From Vibrio echinoideorum (GTDB taxonomy: Bacteria > Pseudomonadota > Gammaproteobacteria > Enterobacterales > Vibrionaceae), in assembly GCF_024347455.1 (NCBI RefSeq), contig NZ_AP025483.1, positions 744,001 to 808,000 on the forward strand: a DNA stretch of 64,000 nt. The letters run 5' to 3'. The number at the start of each line of letters is the position of its first letter. Within the stretch, counting starts at the first letter, position 1. The translations under genes and the position numbers were made by a program. The notes under the pieces are model-generated. The model ran no database searches. It was not told where the DNA came from and saw only the letters and a program-made list of their open reading frames with translations. This document shows positions 47,267 through 56,737 of this stretch, piece by piece.

Positions 47267-48290
47267 AACCCAGTACCTCTACCTTTACATTGTTGTCGCG
47301 TAGGAATTGAATAGCAGCATTATCATCGGCTTCATTACCGAACAGTTCAGCAACCATCATGCCGAACTTAACGCCACCTGCGTAATCCAAGTCTGAGCTT
47401 AAGATGCTGACATCGATATTAAATTTGCGAGCAATTTGCGTCATTAGCGGTGCATCAACGGTTGCGCCAGTAAACTCAAGACGTACTAACGGATAGCTGC
47501 TGTTTACGCGAGTCTCTTGTAAGCGTGCTTGGTAATCTTCAGGAATCGTCAGATCCAGCGTTGAGCGAATAAATTGATGTGCCAGCTCTGTTTTAGGGTG
47601 TGCGAATATTTCACCCACAGTGCCTTTCTCTACTAGCTCACCATCACCAATGATCGCTACTTCGTGACAGATGCTTTTCACTACATCCATTTCATGAGTA
47701 ATGAGTAGGATAGTGATGTTCAGCTTGCGGTTGATTTCACGCAACAGCTCAAGAATAGATTGAGTGGTCGCAGGATCCAGTGCACTGGTCGCTTCATCAC
47801 ATAACAAAACTTTCGGGTCAGATGCCAGTGCGCGAGCAATCGCAACACGCTGCTTTTGACCACCACTTAAATTCGCAGGGTAGGTGTCACGCTTGTCTGC
47901 TAGGCCAACAAGCTTAAGTAACTCACTGACTTTCGCTTCAATAACCGCTTTATCTTTACCTGCAAGCTCTAAAGGCAGTGCGATATTGTTAAATACAGTA
48001 CGAGAAGACAGAAGATTGAAGTGCTGGAATATCATGCCGATGTTACGACGCGCTTCGCTAAGTTCTGATTTGCTAAGTTTTGTTAGGTCAATACCGTCAA
48101 CAATCACTTCACCAGACGTTGGAGCTTCCAACATGTTTACACAGCGGATAAGGGTACTTTTGCCTGCACCTGAAGAGCCGATGACTCCAAAGATTTGACC
48201 TTGAGGAATGTGGAGGTTGATATCAATTAAGGCATTGATTTCTTTAGTGCCTTGATAAAAAACCTTGTTGACTTGATTCACTTTAATCAT
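47256..48290 (-). CDS. metN: Methionine ABC transporter ATPase MetN
   Basis: 344-residue ATPase. Walker [10 protein letters not shown] near 38-46, signature [15 protein letters not shown] near 140-154, Walker [13 protein letters not shown] near 161-172, and a C-terminal NIL/ACT-like regulatory domain (about 265-344) that in E. coli binds methionine and shuts transport. First gene of metNIQ; preceded by MetJ-like boxes at 48381-48412. Confidence 0.96.
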   Translation of the reverse strand: MIKVNQVNKVFYQGTKEINALIDINLHIPQGQIFGVIGSSGAGKSTLIRCVNMLEAPTSGEVIVDGIDLTKLSKSELSEARRNIGMIFQHFNLLSSRTVFNNIALPLELAGKDKAVIEAKVSELLKLVGLADKRDTYPANLSGGQKQRVAIARALASDPKVLLCDEATSALDPATTQSILELLREINRKLNITILLITHEMDVVKSICHEVAIIGDGELVEKGTVGEIFAHPKTELAHQFIRSTLDLTIPEDYQARLQETRVNSSYPLVRLEFTGATVDAPLMTQIARKFNIDVSILSSDLDYAGGVKFGMMVAELFGNEADDNAAIQFLRDNNVKVEVLGYVL

Positions 48291-48380
48291 AGGGAAACTC
48301 GTGCAGGTAAAACAGAATAATATATCGATAGCTCGCTCGATTTACAGATGATGCTATGGTGTTCTATGATCTAAGTCAAT

Positions 48381-48412
48381 AGATATTTTTACGTCTAGAC
48401 GGCTAAACGGCG
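48381..48412. promoter_or_regulatory. MetJ operator (tandem met boxes)
   Basis: Four consecutive 8-bp units resembling AGACGTCT: AGATATTT, TTACGTCT, AGACGGCT and AAACGGCG. Position about 90-120 bp upstream of metN fits repression of metNIQ by MetJ with S-adenosylmethionine. Confidence 0.7.
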
Positions 48413-48530
48413 ATGGTGCTGCTGAGGTAGAAACAAATCGTTAACGAACGCAAAACTAAATAGATAGTGATGAAGCAAATAAAGCGTGTAATAATTAATG
48501 ATTAATAGAGAGTTGATAGAGAACTGAATT

Positions 48531-49082
48531 TTGTCTAAACCTGCTGTTTTTTTAGATCGTGATGGTGTGATTAATGTTGATCACGGCTACGTACATGATG
48601 AGCATGACTTTGAATACATCGATGGTGTGTTTGAAGCGGCGAAAGCGTTTAAAGATATGGGCTATTTATTGGTACTTGTGACCAACCAATCTGGTATTGC
48701 TCGTGGCAAGTTTAGCGAAGATCGTTTTCTTTCTTTGACGCAGTGGATGGATTGGAACTTTGTCGATAATGGCGTTGAGTTAGATGGTATCTATTACTGT
48801 CCTCATCATCCTGAACACGGCATTGGCGACTACAAACAAGATTGTGAATGTCGCAAGCCTAAACCAGGCATGTTCATTTCTGCTCGTGACTTTCTGAAAA
48901 TTGATATGGCGAACTCTGTCATGATCGGCGATAAAGCTGAAGATATGATGGCAGCAGAAGCCGCTGGTGTTGGTACCAGAGTCTTGGTAAGAACGGGCAA
49001 GCCTGTGACTGAAAAAGGCGAGGCTCTAGCAAGTGTCGTGCTTGACAGTATTAAAGACGTACCAGCATTCTTAAAAGGTTAA
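48531..49082 (+). CDS. gmhB: D-glycero-beta-D-manno-heptose-1,7-bisphosphate 7-phosphatase GmhB
   Basis: HAD phosphatase of the ADP-heptose (lipopolysaccharide core) pathway. 183 residues; nucleophile motif [11 protein letters not shown] near 7-17, [10 protein letters not shown] near 46-55, the zinc loop CPHHPEHG ... DCECRKP near 87-108, and MIGDKAEDM near 129-137. It begins at TTG 48531, since no ATG gives the family start ([11 protein letters not shown]). Divergent from metN, as in E. coli. Confidence 0.94.
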   Translation: MSKPAVFLDRDGVINVDHGYVHDEHDFEYIDGVFEAAKAFKDMGYLLVLVTNQSGIARGKFSEDRFLSLTQWMDWNFVDNGVELDGIYYCPHHPEHGIGDYKQDCECRKPKPGMFISARDFLKIDMANSVMIGDKAEDMMAAEAAGVGTRVLVRTGKPVTEKGEALASVVLDSIKDVPAFLKG

Positions 49083-49147
49083 GACACTAAGATATCTTTC
49101 ACTTTAGATATAAGTGTCGTTCACTATATTAAGATGAGGAACGCAGT

Positions 49148-49489
49148 ATGAAAGCATTGTTGATAGCATCTCTATGTACGGTTGCATTAGTCGGGTGCTC
49201 TAAATCAGCAGCTCCTGAGACTGAGAGCGCAACATCGGATAATCAATTCGTGACTTATCAATGTGAGTCTGACGTTTCGTTCGAAGTGGCTTACCTTGAT
49301 AATGAAAAAGCAGTATTACGTTTGCCTAATAATGAATATCGCCTGATTCAAATAGCGGCAGGTTCAGGAACGAAATACATCCTAGATGATGGTACATCTG
49401 AGGTGGTTAACAGCGTAACTTTACGCACTAAAGGTGACAATGCTCGTCTAGAACTTGATCGTGTCGTCTATAAAAATTGCCGAAAGTAG
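49148..49489 (+). CDS. MliC-like lysozyme-inhibitor lipoprotein
   Basis: 113 residues; lipoprotein signal with lipobox ALVGC, Cys17. The mature part (about 36-111) matches the MliC/PliC fold: YQCESDVSFEVAYLDNEKAVL opening, a RLPNNEYRLIQIAAGSGTKY core and a closing CR-type end (YKNCRK), with the Cys39 and Cys111 pair likely disulfide-bonded. Such proteins block c-type lysozyme of animal hosts at the cell envelope. An 18-residue insertion replaces the usual short loop before the last strands. Single gene with RBS GAGGAA. Confidence 0.75.
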   Translation: MKALLIASLCTVALVGCSKSAAPETESATSDNQFVTYQCESDVSFEVAYLDNEKAVLRLPNNEYRLIQIAAGSGTKYILDDGTSEVVNSVTLRTKGDNARLELDRVVYKNCRK

Positions 49490-49578
49490 GTCATAGTTAA
49501 CTTCTAAGATTTACAAACAGCTAAGTGAGGGATTATGCCCTCACTTTTTCTTCTCTTCCCTTTAACGTTAGACTTTTT

Positions 49579-50523
49579 ATGAGCAAAAAACTCACTATTC
49601 TCGATATTGCTAAACTGTCCGGTGTTGGTAAGTCAACCGTATCTCGCGTTCTGACCAACGATCCAAAAGTGAAACCTGAAACCCGAGAAAGGGTGGAAAG
49701 AGTAATTCAAGAATCTGGGTATACGCCGTCTAAGTCTGCGCAGTCGATGCGTGGTGGTAGTCAAAAAGTCATCGGTGTAATTATTTCTCGTTTGGACTCT
49801 CCCTCTGAAAATAAAGCTGTTAGCACAATGCTGGCCGAGTTGTATCGAGCGGATTACGATGTCGTGATCATGGAAAGTCAGCTTGATAGAGAAAAAGCCA
49901 ATGAGCACCTTCAGGTTCTCAAGCGTCGTAATGTAGACGGCATAATCGTGTTTGGCTTTACTGACTGCGATATTCCTGCGATCGAAGCTTGGGAGCATAA
50001 AGCCGTAGTTATTGCTCTAGATACCGAGAACGTGACATCTATTAACTATGATAACCAGCAGGTCATTGATCGTGCTTTAGCGCATTTATCCGATCAAGGG
50101 ATCTCTGATGTTGGGTTTATTGGTGTTGATCCTAGCGATAAATCAACCGGTGAACTGCGTTTGAAGGCTTATCTAGAGTGGTGTGAAAATACCAGTTCGA
50201 TTGCAAACTATCGAACTGGAGAGCTCCACCATGAAAGTGCTTATCAGTTAGTAGATGATGTATTAACACCCACAACTCAAGCTATTGTGTGTGCCAGTGA
50301 CACGCTAGCTCTCGGCGTGATTAAGCGTCTTCAAGAGCTACAGCGTGAAGATGTGGTTGTTACTGGCGTTGGTGGCAACACTCTGCTCTCTTTTTTGTTT
50401 CCTCGTGTCTTTAGTATTGATCCTGGGTATCAATCTGCAGGTAAATTGGCCGCCAATCTATTGATCTCTCAGCTTTTAGGCAATGCAGAGATCTCACATC
50501 ACACTCAATCACCTATTCTATAA
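49579..50523 (+). CDS. treR: Trehalose operon repressor TreR
   Basis: LacI-family repressor of trehalose uptake that responds to trehalose 6-phosphate. 314 residues. The helix-turn-helix LTILDIAKLSGVGKSTVSRV (4-23) and the hinge SKSAQSMRGGSQKVIGVII closely follow E. coli TreR, as do LKRRNVDGIIVFGF and the end VFSIDPGYQSAGK. Start at 49579 (MSKKLT) is preferred to the longer frame. It lies just before treB in the same direction; TreR-type operators precede treB and the LamB-like porin but not treR. Confidence 0.94.
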   Translation: MSKKLTILDIAKLSGVGKSTVSRVLTNDPKVKPETRERVERVIQESGYTPSKSAQSMRGGSQKVIGVIISRLDSPSENKAVSTMLAELYRADYDVVIMESQLDREKANEHLQVLKRRNVDGIIVFGFTDCDIPAIEAWEHKAVVIALDTENVTSINYDNQQVIDRALAHLSDQGISDVGFIGVDPSDKSTGELRLKAYLEWCENTSSIANYRTGELHHESAYQLVDDVLTPTTQAIVCASDTLALGVIKRLQELQREDVVVTGVGGNTLLSFLFPRVFSIDPGYQSAGKLAANLLISQLLGNAEISHHTQSPIL

Positions 50524-50586
50524 TTCACTCAATCAAGCGAAATAGAACCGCTTAGATTAAAATTAGAGTGTGATCTCTTTCAATTA

Positions 50587-50658
50587 ATGGGACTGTTCCC
50601 ATTTTAATTTATCATTCATGCGGGCATTATAATAACCGTAATTGGGAATGTTCCCATA
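50587..50658 (+). promoter_or_regulatory. treB promoter with two TreR operators
   Basis: ATGGGACTGTTCCCAT at 50587-50602 and TTGGGAATGTTCCCATA at 50642-50658 flank a consensus -10 TATAAT (50628-50633). The second covers the expected transcription start; spacing of about 55 bp allows looping. Confidence 0.85.
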
Positions 50659-50727
50659 GGTCTAGAACTGAGTGGTTATAGCCGCATGGTTTAGATGAAT
50701 AATTGAATGAAACCAGGGTGGGGTAGT

Positions 50728-52152
50728 ATGAGTAAGATAGCGAAGCAAGACGTTGCGCGTCTTATCGAGTTAGTCGGTGGCAAAGAGAATATTGCGAGTG
50801 TCAGCCATTGTCTGACTCGACTGCGTTTTGTATTGAACGATACGGAACTGGCGAACAAAGCAGAACTAGAAAAGCTGAAACTAGTAAAAGGTTGCTTTAC
50901 TAACGCAGGTCAATTCCAAGTTGTGATTGGCACCGAGGTTGATGAGGTGTACGCACTTCTGATTGAGCAAACTGGCAAAGATTCATCGTCAAAAGGTGAG
51001 GCTAAACTTGCAGCCCGTCAGAACATGAACTTTCTTGAACGTGGTATCTCCCATTTAGCCGAAATTTTCGTACCACTGCTGCCTGCCATTATTACTGGTG
51101 GTTTGATCCTTGGTTTCCGTAATGTGATTGGCGACATTCGCATGTTCGACGGCAAAACCTTGGTTGAAATCAGCCAATTCTGGGCAACCGTTCACTCATT
51201 CTTGTGGCTGATTGGTGAAGCTATTTTCTTCTTCCTACCGGTTGGCGTTTGTTGGGCAACGGTTAAGAAACTCGGCGGAACGCCTATTCTGGGTATCACA
51301 CTTGGTGTGACCTTGGTTTCACCACAACTCATGAACGCATACATGATAGGTAAATCGGTACCTGAAGTGTGGGACTTTGGTCTGTTCGTTATTGAGAAAG
51401 TCGGTTATCAGGCACAAGTGATCCCTGCGATGCTAGCGGGTGTGGCTCTGGCGTTCATCGAGACTAACCTCAAGCGCATTGTGCCTGCTTACTTGTACCT
51501 TGTGATTGTACCGTTTGTATCGATTATATTGTCAGTGATTCTAGCTCACGCCTTTATTGGCCCATTCGGTCGTATGTTAGGCGATGGTGTGGCATTCGCG
51601 GCTAAAGCTGCAATGACCGGTGACTTTGCGATTCTTGGTTCAGTAGTCTTTGGTTTCTTATACGCACCTTTAGTTATCACGGGTATTCACCACACAACCA
51701 ACGCTGTGGATTTGCAATTGATGCAAGACTTAGGTGGTACACCAATCTGGCCTTTAATTGCACTATCAAACATTGCACAAGCTTCTGCGGTTGTCGGCAT
51801 CATTATTTTGAGTAAGCGCGAAGGTGAACGAGACATCTCGGTACCTGCGGCAATCTCAGCATATTTAGGCGTGACGGAACCAGCGATGTACGGCATCAAC
51901 CTTAAATACAAATTCCCAATGTTGAGCGCGATGATCGGCAGTGCCGTAGCCGCTGCAATCTGTGGTAGCGCTGGTGTTATGGCAAATGGTATCGGTGTGG
52001 GCGGCTTGCCGGGTATCTTCTCGATTCAACCGCAATATTGGTCGATTTACTTAGTCGCGATGCTGGTGGCGGTTGTACTGCCGATAACGCTGACGCTGTT
52101 CTTCTACAAGCGAGCACAGATGAAAGGCGAACTAGAAACCGCCAACGCATAA
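50728..52152 (+). CDS. treB: PTS trehalose transporter EIIBC TreB
   Basis: Imports trehalose as trehalose 6-phosphate. 474 residues: EIIB domain with phosphorylated Cys28 in SHCLTRLRF, then EIIC with about ten membrane segments (FVPLLPAIITGGLILGFRNV near 112-131, GVTEPAMYGINLKYKF near 382-397). Start at 50728 (MSKIAKQDV) behind GGTGGGG matches E. coli; a longer start at 50707 is possible. It lacks an EIIA domain, so it should use EIIA-Glc. treC follows behind a hairpin. Confidence 0.95.
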   Translation: MSKIAKQDVARLIELVGGKENIASVSHCLTRLRFVLNDTELANKAELEKLKLVKGCFTNAGQFQVVIGTEVDEVYALLIEQTGKDSSSKGEAKLAARQNMNFLERGISHLAEIFVPLLPAIITGGLILGFRNVIGDIRMFDGKTLVEISQFWATVHSFLWLIGEAIFFFLPVGVCWATVKKLGGTPILGITLGVTLVSPQLMNAYMIGKSVPEVWDFGLFVIEKVGYQAQVIPAMLAGVALAFIETNLKRIVPAYLYLVIVPFVSIILSVILAHAFIGPFGRMLGDGVAFAAKAAMTGDFAILGSVVFGFLYAPLVITGIHHTTNAVDLQLMQDLGGTPIWPLIALSNIAQASAVVGIIILSKREGERDISVPAAISAYLGVTEPAMYGINLKYKFPMLSAMIGSAVAAAICGSAGVMANGIGVGGLPGIFSIQPQYWSIYLVAMLVAVVLPITLTLFFYKRAQMKGELETANA

Positions 52153-52163
52153 TGCATTTAACA

Positions 52164-52196
52164 AGCGATGACTTTAAGTGAGTCATCGCTTTTTCT
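52164..52196 (+). terminator. Hairpin with T run between treB and treC
   Basis: AGCGATGACT, loop TTAAGTG, AGTCATCGCT, then TTTTCTC. It looks like a functional terminator inside the tre operon and may lower treC expression or force use of a separate promoter. Confidence 0.8.
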
Positions 52197-52273
52197 CTTA
52201 GTAATAACGGCTATTCGACCATGATTCACATGGTGATTTTTTATTTATATTTTCTGGTAAGTGAGTGTTAGAG

Positions 52274-53959
52274 ATGGCGATGACTGAGCGCGATGAAAGT
52301 TGGTGGAAAACCGCAACCATCTATCAAATCTACCCAAAGAGCTTTTGTGACAGCGGGAGCCAAGGTACTGGCGATATCAAAGGAATCATTTCAAAACTGG
52401 ATTATCTTAAACACTTGAGTGTGGATGCGATTTGGCTAACCCCAGTTTACGCGTCACCCATGATCGACAATGGTTACGATATCTCAGACTACTACGCGAT
52501 TAACCCTCAATTCGGCACCATGGAAGACTTCGACCTGTTACTGTCTGAAGCTCACCAACGTGGCATCCGTATCGTGATGGATATCGTGGTAAATCATACC
52601 TCGACCGAGCATGCGTGGTTTCAGTCTGCATTGGGTGACAAAAACAGTCCATACCGCGATTATTACATTTGGAAAGATCCAGTAGATGGCCAAGCACCAA
52701 CTAATTGGCAATCTAAGTTTGGTGGTAATGCATGGGAAATGGATGAGGCCACAGGGCAGTATTTCCTGCACCTATTCGCGAAAGAGCAGGCCGACCTTAA
52801 CTGGGAGAACCCTGTTGTACGTGAAGAAGTAAAAGACGTTATCAGCTTCTGGGCTGAGAAGGGCGTCGATGGTTTTCGCTTAGACGTGATTAACTTGATT
52901 TCAAAACAGCAAGATTTCCCGAATGATGATATTGGTGATGGTCGCCGTTTCTATACCGATGGCCCACGTGTGCATGAATATTTGAAAGAGATCAGCGAAG
53001 CGGTATTTCAGAAATACGGCAGCGTGACAGTCGGCGAGATGTCTTCAACCACGTTGGAACATTGTCAGAAATACTCAAATATTGATAACAGCGAACTGTC
53101 GATGGTGTTTAACTTCCACCACCTTAAGGTTGATTACACCAATGGTGAAAAGTGGACCAATGCACCGTTTGATTTCTTACAACTCAAGTCGATCTTCAAT
53201 CACTGGCAAACCGGTTTGAACGGCAAAGGGTGGGGCGCGCTATTTTGGTGTAACCATGACCAACCAAGAGTCGTGAGCCGCTTGGGTAACGATCAACAAT
53301 ATCGTATTGAATCGGCCAAGATGCTGGCCGCGTCTGTACACATGATGCAAGGCACGCCTTATATCTATCAAGGTGAAGAGATTGGGATGACTAATCCAGG
53401 TTATACCGACATCAGCCAATATCGTGATGTAGAGAGCACCAATATGTACGACATCATGGTTAACCGTGATGGTGTAGCTCATGAAGATATGATGGCGATC
53501 TTGGCGCAGAAATCTCGTGATAACTCTCGTACGCCAATGCAGTGGAATCGTGAAGCTTACGCAGGCTTCTCACAATCACAGCCATGGCTAGATGTTGCGA
53601 ATAACTACACTGAGATCAACGCTGAGCAAGCGCTCGAAGATAAAGACTCTGTTTTCTATTTCTACAAGAGCTTGATTGAGTTACGTAAAGAAGTGCCAGT
53701 GATTACTTACGGTAGTTACCAAGATCTATTGCCTGAGCACCCGTCGGTATTTGCGTACTCTCGTGAGAGTGAAGGGCAGATCCTGCTGTGTATTAATAAC
53801 TATTATGGTGAAGCGTGTCAGGTTGAGTTGCCCAATGAACTTGATCTGGATGAAGCGCAATTGCTATTGGGGAATTACCCTGAAGATCCGTCGCCAGTTT
53901 CTGTAAATACGATGATCTTGCGACCGTATGAAACAAGAATTCTCTTGATAGAGCAATAA
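52274..53959 (+). CDS. treC: Trehalose-6-phosphate hydrolase TreC
   Basis: Splits imported trehalose 6-phosphate into glucose and glucose 6-phosphate. 561 residues, GH13 barrel: DAIWLTPVY near 49-57, VMDIVVNHTS near 98-107, nucleophile Asp in GFRLDVINL near 198-206, acid/base Glu in TVGEMSS near 252-258, and the substrate HD in CNHDQPR near 325. ATG 52274 or 52280 are both possible starts; upstream TTG is less likely. It completes the treR-treB-treC set. Confidence 0.94.
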   Translation: MAMTERDESWWKTATIYQIYPKSFCDSGSQGTGDIKGIISKLDYLKHLSVDAIWLTPVYASPMIDNGYDISDYYAINPQFGTMEDFDLLLSEAHQRGIRIVMDIVVNHTSTEHAWFQSALGDKNSPYRDYYIWKDPVDGQAPTNWQSKFGGNAWEMDEATGQYFLHLFAKEQADLNWENPVVREEVKDVISFWAEKGVDGFRLDVINLISKQQDFPNDDIGDGRRFYTDGPRVHEYLKEISEAVFQKYGSVTVGEMSSTTLEHCQKYSNIDNSELSMVFNFHHLKVDYTNGEKWTNAPFDFLQLKSIFNHWQTGLNGKGWGALFWCNHDQPRVVSRLGNDQQYRIESAKMLAASVHMMQGTPYIYQGEEIGMTNPGYTDISQYRDVESTNMYDIMVNRDGVAHEDMMAILAQKSRDNSRTPMQWNREAYAGFSQSQPWLDVANNYTEINAEQALEDKDSVFYFYKSLIELRKEVPVITYGSYQDLLPEHPSVFAYSRESEGQILLCINNYYGEACQVELPNELDLDEAQLLLGNYPEDPSPVSVNTMILRPYETRILLIEQ

Positions 53960-53982
53960 TACTCGTTCCCCTATGCGAGTAT

Positions 53983-54022
53983 AAGCTTTGAGCCTGAATT
54001 CTAAATGTTAGGCTCAAAGCTT
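53983..54022. terminator. Long hairpin after treC
   Basis: Perfect 13-bp stem AAGCTTTGAGCCT / AGGCTCAAAGCTT with a 14-base loop between the convergent treC and the lipoprotein gene. T runs are weak on both sides. Confidence 0.65.
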
Positions 54023-54057
54023 TCCTTCCTATTTCAGCGGAAGGCTTGTTCGATTGA

Positions 54058-54990
54058 TTAGCCTTTATTTACGGTAAATGAATCGAGAACCCACACACTT
54101 TCGCTCAGTTGAGTACCGTTCTTTTCATCCCAGCCCATCGTTTTTACAACACCAAAGCTTGGGTTAAACCATGTTTCGGTATTGCTTTGAAATTCAGCTG
54201 AGTCATACCCATCACATGCAACGTTGTAAGTGTTTTCAACTTTCAGGTACGCCGTTTCAATTTTCTTACCTTGAACCGTCATCGTTGATCGTTGGCCATT
54301 CTCAGATACTTGTTGGCTCCAGTTGAATCGACATTGTGTTTCTGATGGCCCTAAATCATTGATGCCTTCTTCATAGAAATCATCAAGCAAGGCTTCTAGT
54401 TGTCCAGTCGTCACATCAAACGAGAGGCTCACTGAATTGTCACTGATATCAATATTTGGGCTTTTTTCTTTTACTGTGCGGCTTGAAGATTTGAATACTG
54501 GGTTGGTCACCAAAAAGTCGACAGCCTCACCATTGCTCAGTTCTATATTGGAATCAACTGAGTTAACAAAGCCATCACTGCCTTTGTAAAATAGTTCACT
54601 GTCCGTATCACCTTGCACTGTCATATCAGCAGCGTAAAAGCCGTTGATACCACTATTTACCATGCTTTCTACCGTTGCTTTTAGCTTCTCTAGTTGAGCA
54701 ACACCTTCAGTAGTGTTAGAGATAGCTAGCTTATCCAATTCCAGCTGAATATTGGCCAACATTAGCTCAGAACTGATGTCTCGGTATGCAAGCTCCAGCG
54801 TTATGTTCTCTCCACCATCTTCTGATACTAGGTACGATAATAATGTGATGTTCTGTGGGGTAAATTGAGAGTTGTTAATTGGGTAATCGAACTGACTTGC
54901 CTCAGTTGAGCCAGTTGAAGATCCACCTCCGCCGCCACACCCGTAAAGAGCAAATAGAGAGGTCGCAAGCAGCGTCATGGTTTTTTTCAT
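54058..54990 (-). CDS. Lipoprotein with polyglycine start, unknown function
   Basis: 310 residues. Lipobox ALYGC gives acylated Cys18, followed directly by GGGGGSSTGS, a flexible tether common in Vibrio surface lipoproteins. The rest (about 30-310) is acidic, mixed alpha/beta, with Cys at about 232 and 252 possibly paired, and no motif I recognise. It lies 99 bp downstream of the ToxR/CadC-like regulator on the same strand and may be its partner or target. Function unknown. Confidence 0.75.
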   Translation of the reverse strand: MKKTMTLLATSLFALYGCGGGGGSSTGSTEASQFDYPINNSQFTPQNITLLSYLVSEDGGENITLELAYRDISSELMLANIQLELDKLAISNTTEGVAQLEKLKATVESMVNSGINGFYAADMTVQGDTDSELFYKGSDGFVNSVDSNIELSNGEAVDFLVTNPVFKSSSRTVKEKSPNIDISDNSVSLSFDVTTGQLEALLDDFYEEGINDLGPSETQCRFNWSQQVSENGQRSTMTVQGKKIETAYLKVENTYNVACDGYDSAEFQSNTETWFNPSFGVVKTMGWDEKNGTQLSESVWVLDSFTVNKG

Positions 54991-55089
54991 GTTGAGTATT
55001 CCTAATGTGAATGGCCAGGTGGCCTGATGTTTTTAGGAATGCTATTGCTGAGAGGGTTTAGAGGGCAAAAAACGAAGACACACGAGATC

Positions 55090-56649
55090 TTAATTTATAT
55101 TTAAGTCATTGTTATCATAGTCTTTAGGTTTTTTATTCGTTATCTGTTGTTCTACCGCCGTGCAGTAGCTAAGCATTAGGTTTTCCCATTGCTTGATGAT
55201 CAGTGGCTCTTTGATGCTCAGTTTTAGATTTTTCCAAGGCTGGAGACAAGTCGATTTTGACTCGGGCTTAGATAACCTTGCAAACAGTTCTTCAGAAGGA
55301 ACCACCCGCAGTAACGCAACTAAGGACTCCATGTAGTTTAGACGGAACTTATCCATGTCCCCTTGCTTGTAAGCAATATGAGAAATCATCATATAAACAA
55401 GTGCGTTTTCGATGGTGGAGTTACCCGCCGTGTTAGTCAGAAAATCTTTTGCGGTTTGTAGGTCTCTTAACTTGAAATGAATAATCCCAAGCCAGAGTTT
55501 GAGTTCGTCGGGAATCAATTTAAAGCGTGTTTGCACAAGACTAGTGAAACTAATCAGGCGTAGGTGGTCGGTCTCAAACAACGCCAGTTGTCGTGCAATC
55601 AATGTTGAGGTCATTACGTTGAGGGGGAATTTATCAAGCTCCAGTGTTTGCCCATCAAGTAAACGATTTAGTTCTTCATTATTGACAGACCATTCTGAAG
55701 CTAAAGGAGCAGGCAGAGCAAAGTAGTTCGCCAGTTCTCGATTGATTTCCATCAGGCTTTCACTGAGGTTATCGATTTCTATTGAGTAGATGCCACGAAA
55801 GGCGAGCTTCCCGGAGCTTGGGTAAATCAGGCTTACTTTGGCGGTAAGACGTTTATCGACTTCTTGATCTTTCAATTGAACATTGAGTAGGTAATCACTG
55901 GTGCGCATGTTCTTTGCGCCAGGAAAGAAGGGAGAGTTATCTACTGGATCGACGAAGTAACTCGGTGCATCTTGGTTAGCTAAATCGGTATAAGCGTATT
56001 CAATTTGTTGTTGAAGCAGCAGTGCTTTGACAGACTTTCTGTGTTTTCTCGCATTGTCACCGATGGCGTCGATGCGGTTCAACAATAGTTCTACCTTCGG
56101 AATGAGTCTCTGCTCGCGCTCAAGCACGGAGGCTTGGTTCGAAGACTGCCAAAACATATAGCCCAAGGTTGCAGTGCTGATTAGAAATATCAAAGACATT
56201 AAAAGCAGTAATGAAGTAACCAGTGACGTTTTTTTGTGAGGCTTAGGCTGCTCGGTTTGTTTTGGCGCTATCGTTGTTTCAGTCGGTGCATTGGCCAAGC
56301 TCACTGAGCTCGGGCTAAGGAAGTACCCCTTTCGTGGATAAGTCACCAAGATCTTAGTGGCGTCGCTTTCTGGTAGGTACTTTTGAATGATCGAACGTAG
56401 CGTACTGATTCTATTAGTAAGAACGTTCTTTGATATGAAATTGCTTTGCCAAACAGTTTCGATGATGTGCTCGGCAGCTAACGGGTCACCAACGCTGGTA
56501 AGAAACAGCTCTAAGAGTTCGATAGAACGAGGTTCTAAATCAATGACCTGCTCATCACAACTTAAAACACGCGTGGTTGGGTTGAATTTTAAACCTTCAA
56601 TATAAATCGAGGTTTGAGTGTCTTTGGCGCTAGAGAGGTAATCTTGCAT
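55090..56649 (-). CDS. ToxR/CadC-like membrane-bound winged-helix regulator
   Basis: 519 residues. N-terminal OmpR/PhoB-type winged helix (about 15-110: DLEPRSIELLELFL, NVLTNRISTLRSIIQKYL, VTYPRKGYF), a Pro/Thr linker, one membrane helix (about 142-167) and a periplasmic domain of about 350 residues with helical TPR-like repeats. As in CadC and ToxR, it should bind DNA while anchored in the membrane and sense a periplasmic signal. Not orthologous to ToxR itself; the signal is unknown. Likely partner: the lipoprotein just downstream. Confidence 0.85.
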   Translation of the reverse strand: MQDYLSSAKDTQTSIYIEGLKFNPTTRVLSCDEQVIDLEPRSIELLELFLTSVGDPLAAEHIIETVWQSNFISKNVLTNRISTLRSIIQKYLPESDATKILVTYPRKGYFLSPSSVSLANAPTETTIAPKQTEQPKPHKKTSLVTSLLLLMSLIFLISTATLGYMFWQSSNQASVLEREQRLIPKVELLLNRIDAIGDNARKHRKSVKALLLQQQIEYAYTDLANQDAPSYFVDPVDNSPFFPGAKNMRTSDYLLNVQLKDQEVDKRLTAKVSLIYPSSGKLAFRGIYSIEIDNLSESLMEINRELANYFALPAPLASEWSVNNEELNRLLDGQTLELDKFPLNVMTSTLIARQLALFETDHLRLISFTSLVQTRFKLIPDELKLWLGIIHFKLRDLQTAKDFLTNTAGNSTIENALVYMMISHIAYKQGDMDKFRLNYMESLVALLRVVPSEELFARLSKPESKSTCLQPWKNLKLSIKEPLIIKQWENLMLSYCTAVEQQITNKKPKDYDNNDLNIN

Positions 56650-56737
56650 AGAAAAAAGAAGGCGGCTTATAAAAGCTAAATACTAGTTGTTTTTGTTATG
56701 AAAAACAGCCAGTAATTCATTCGTTGGATAGCTAATG

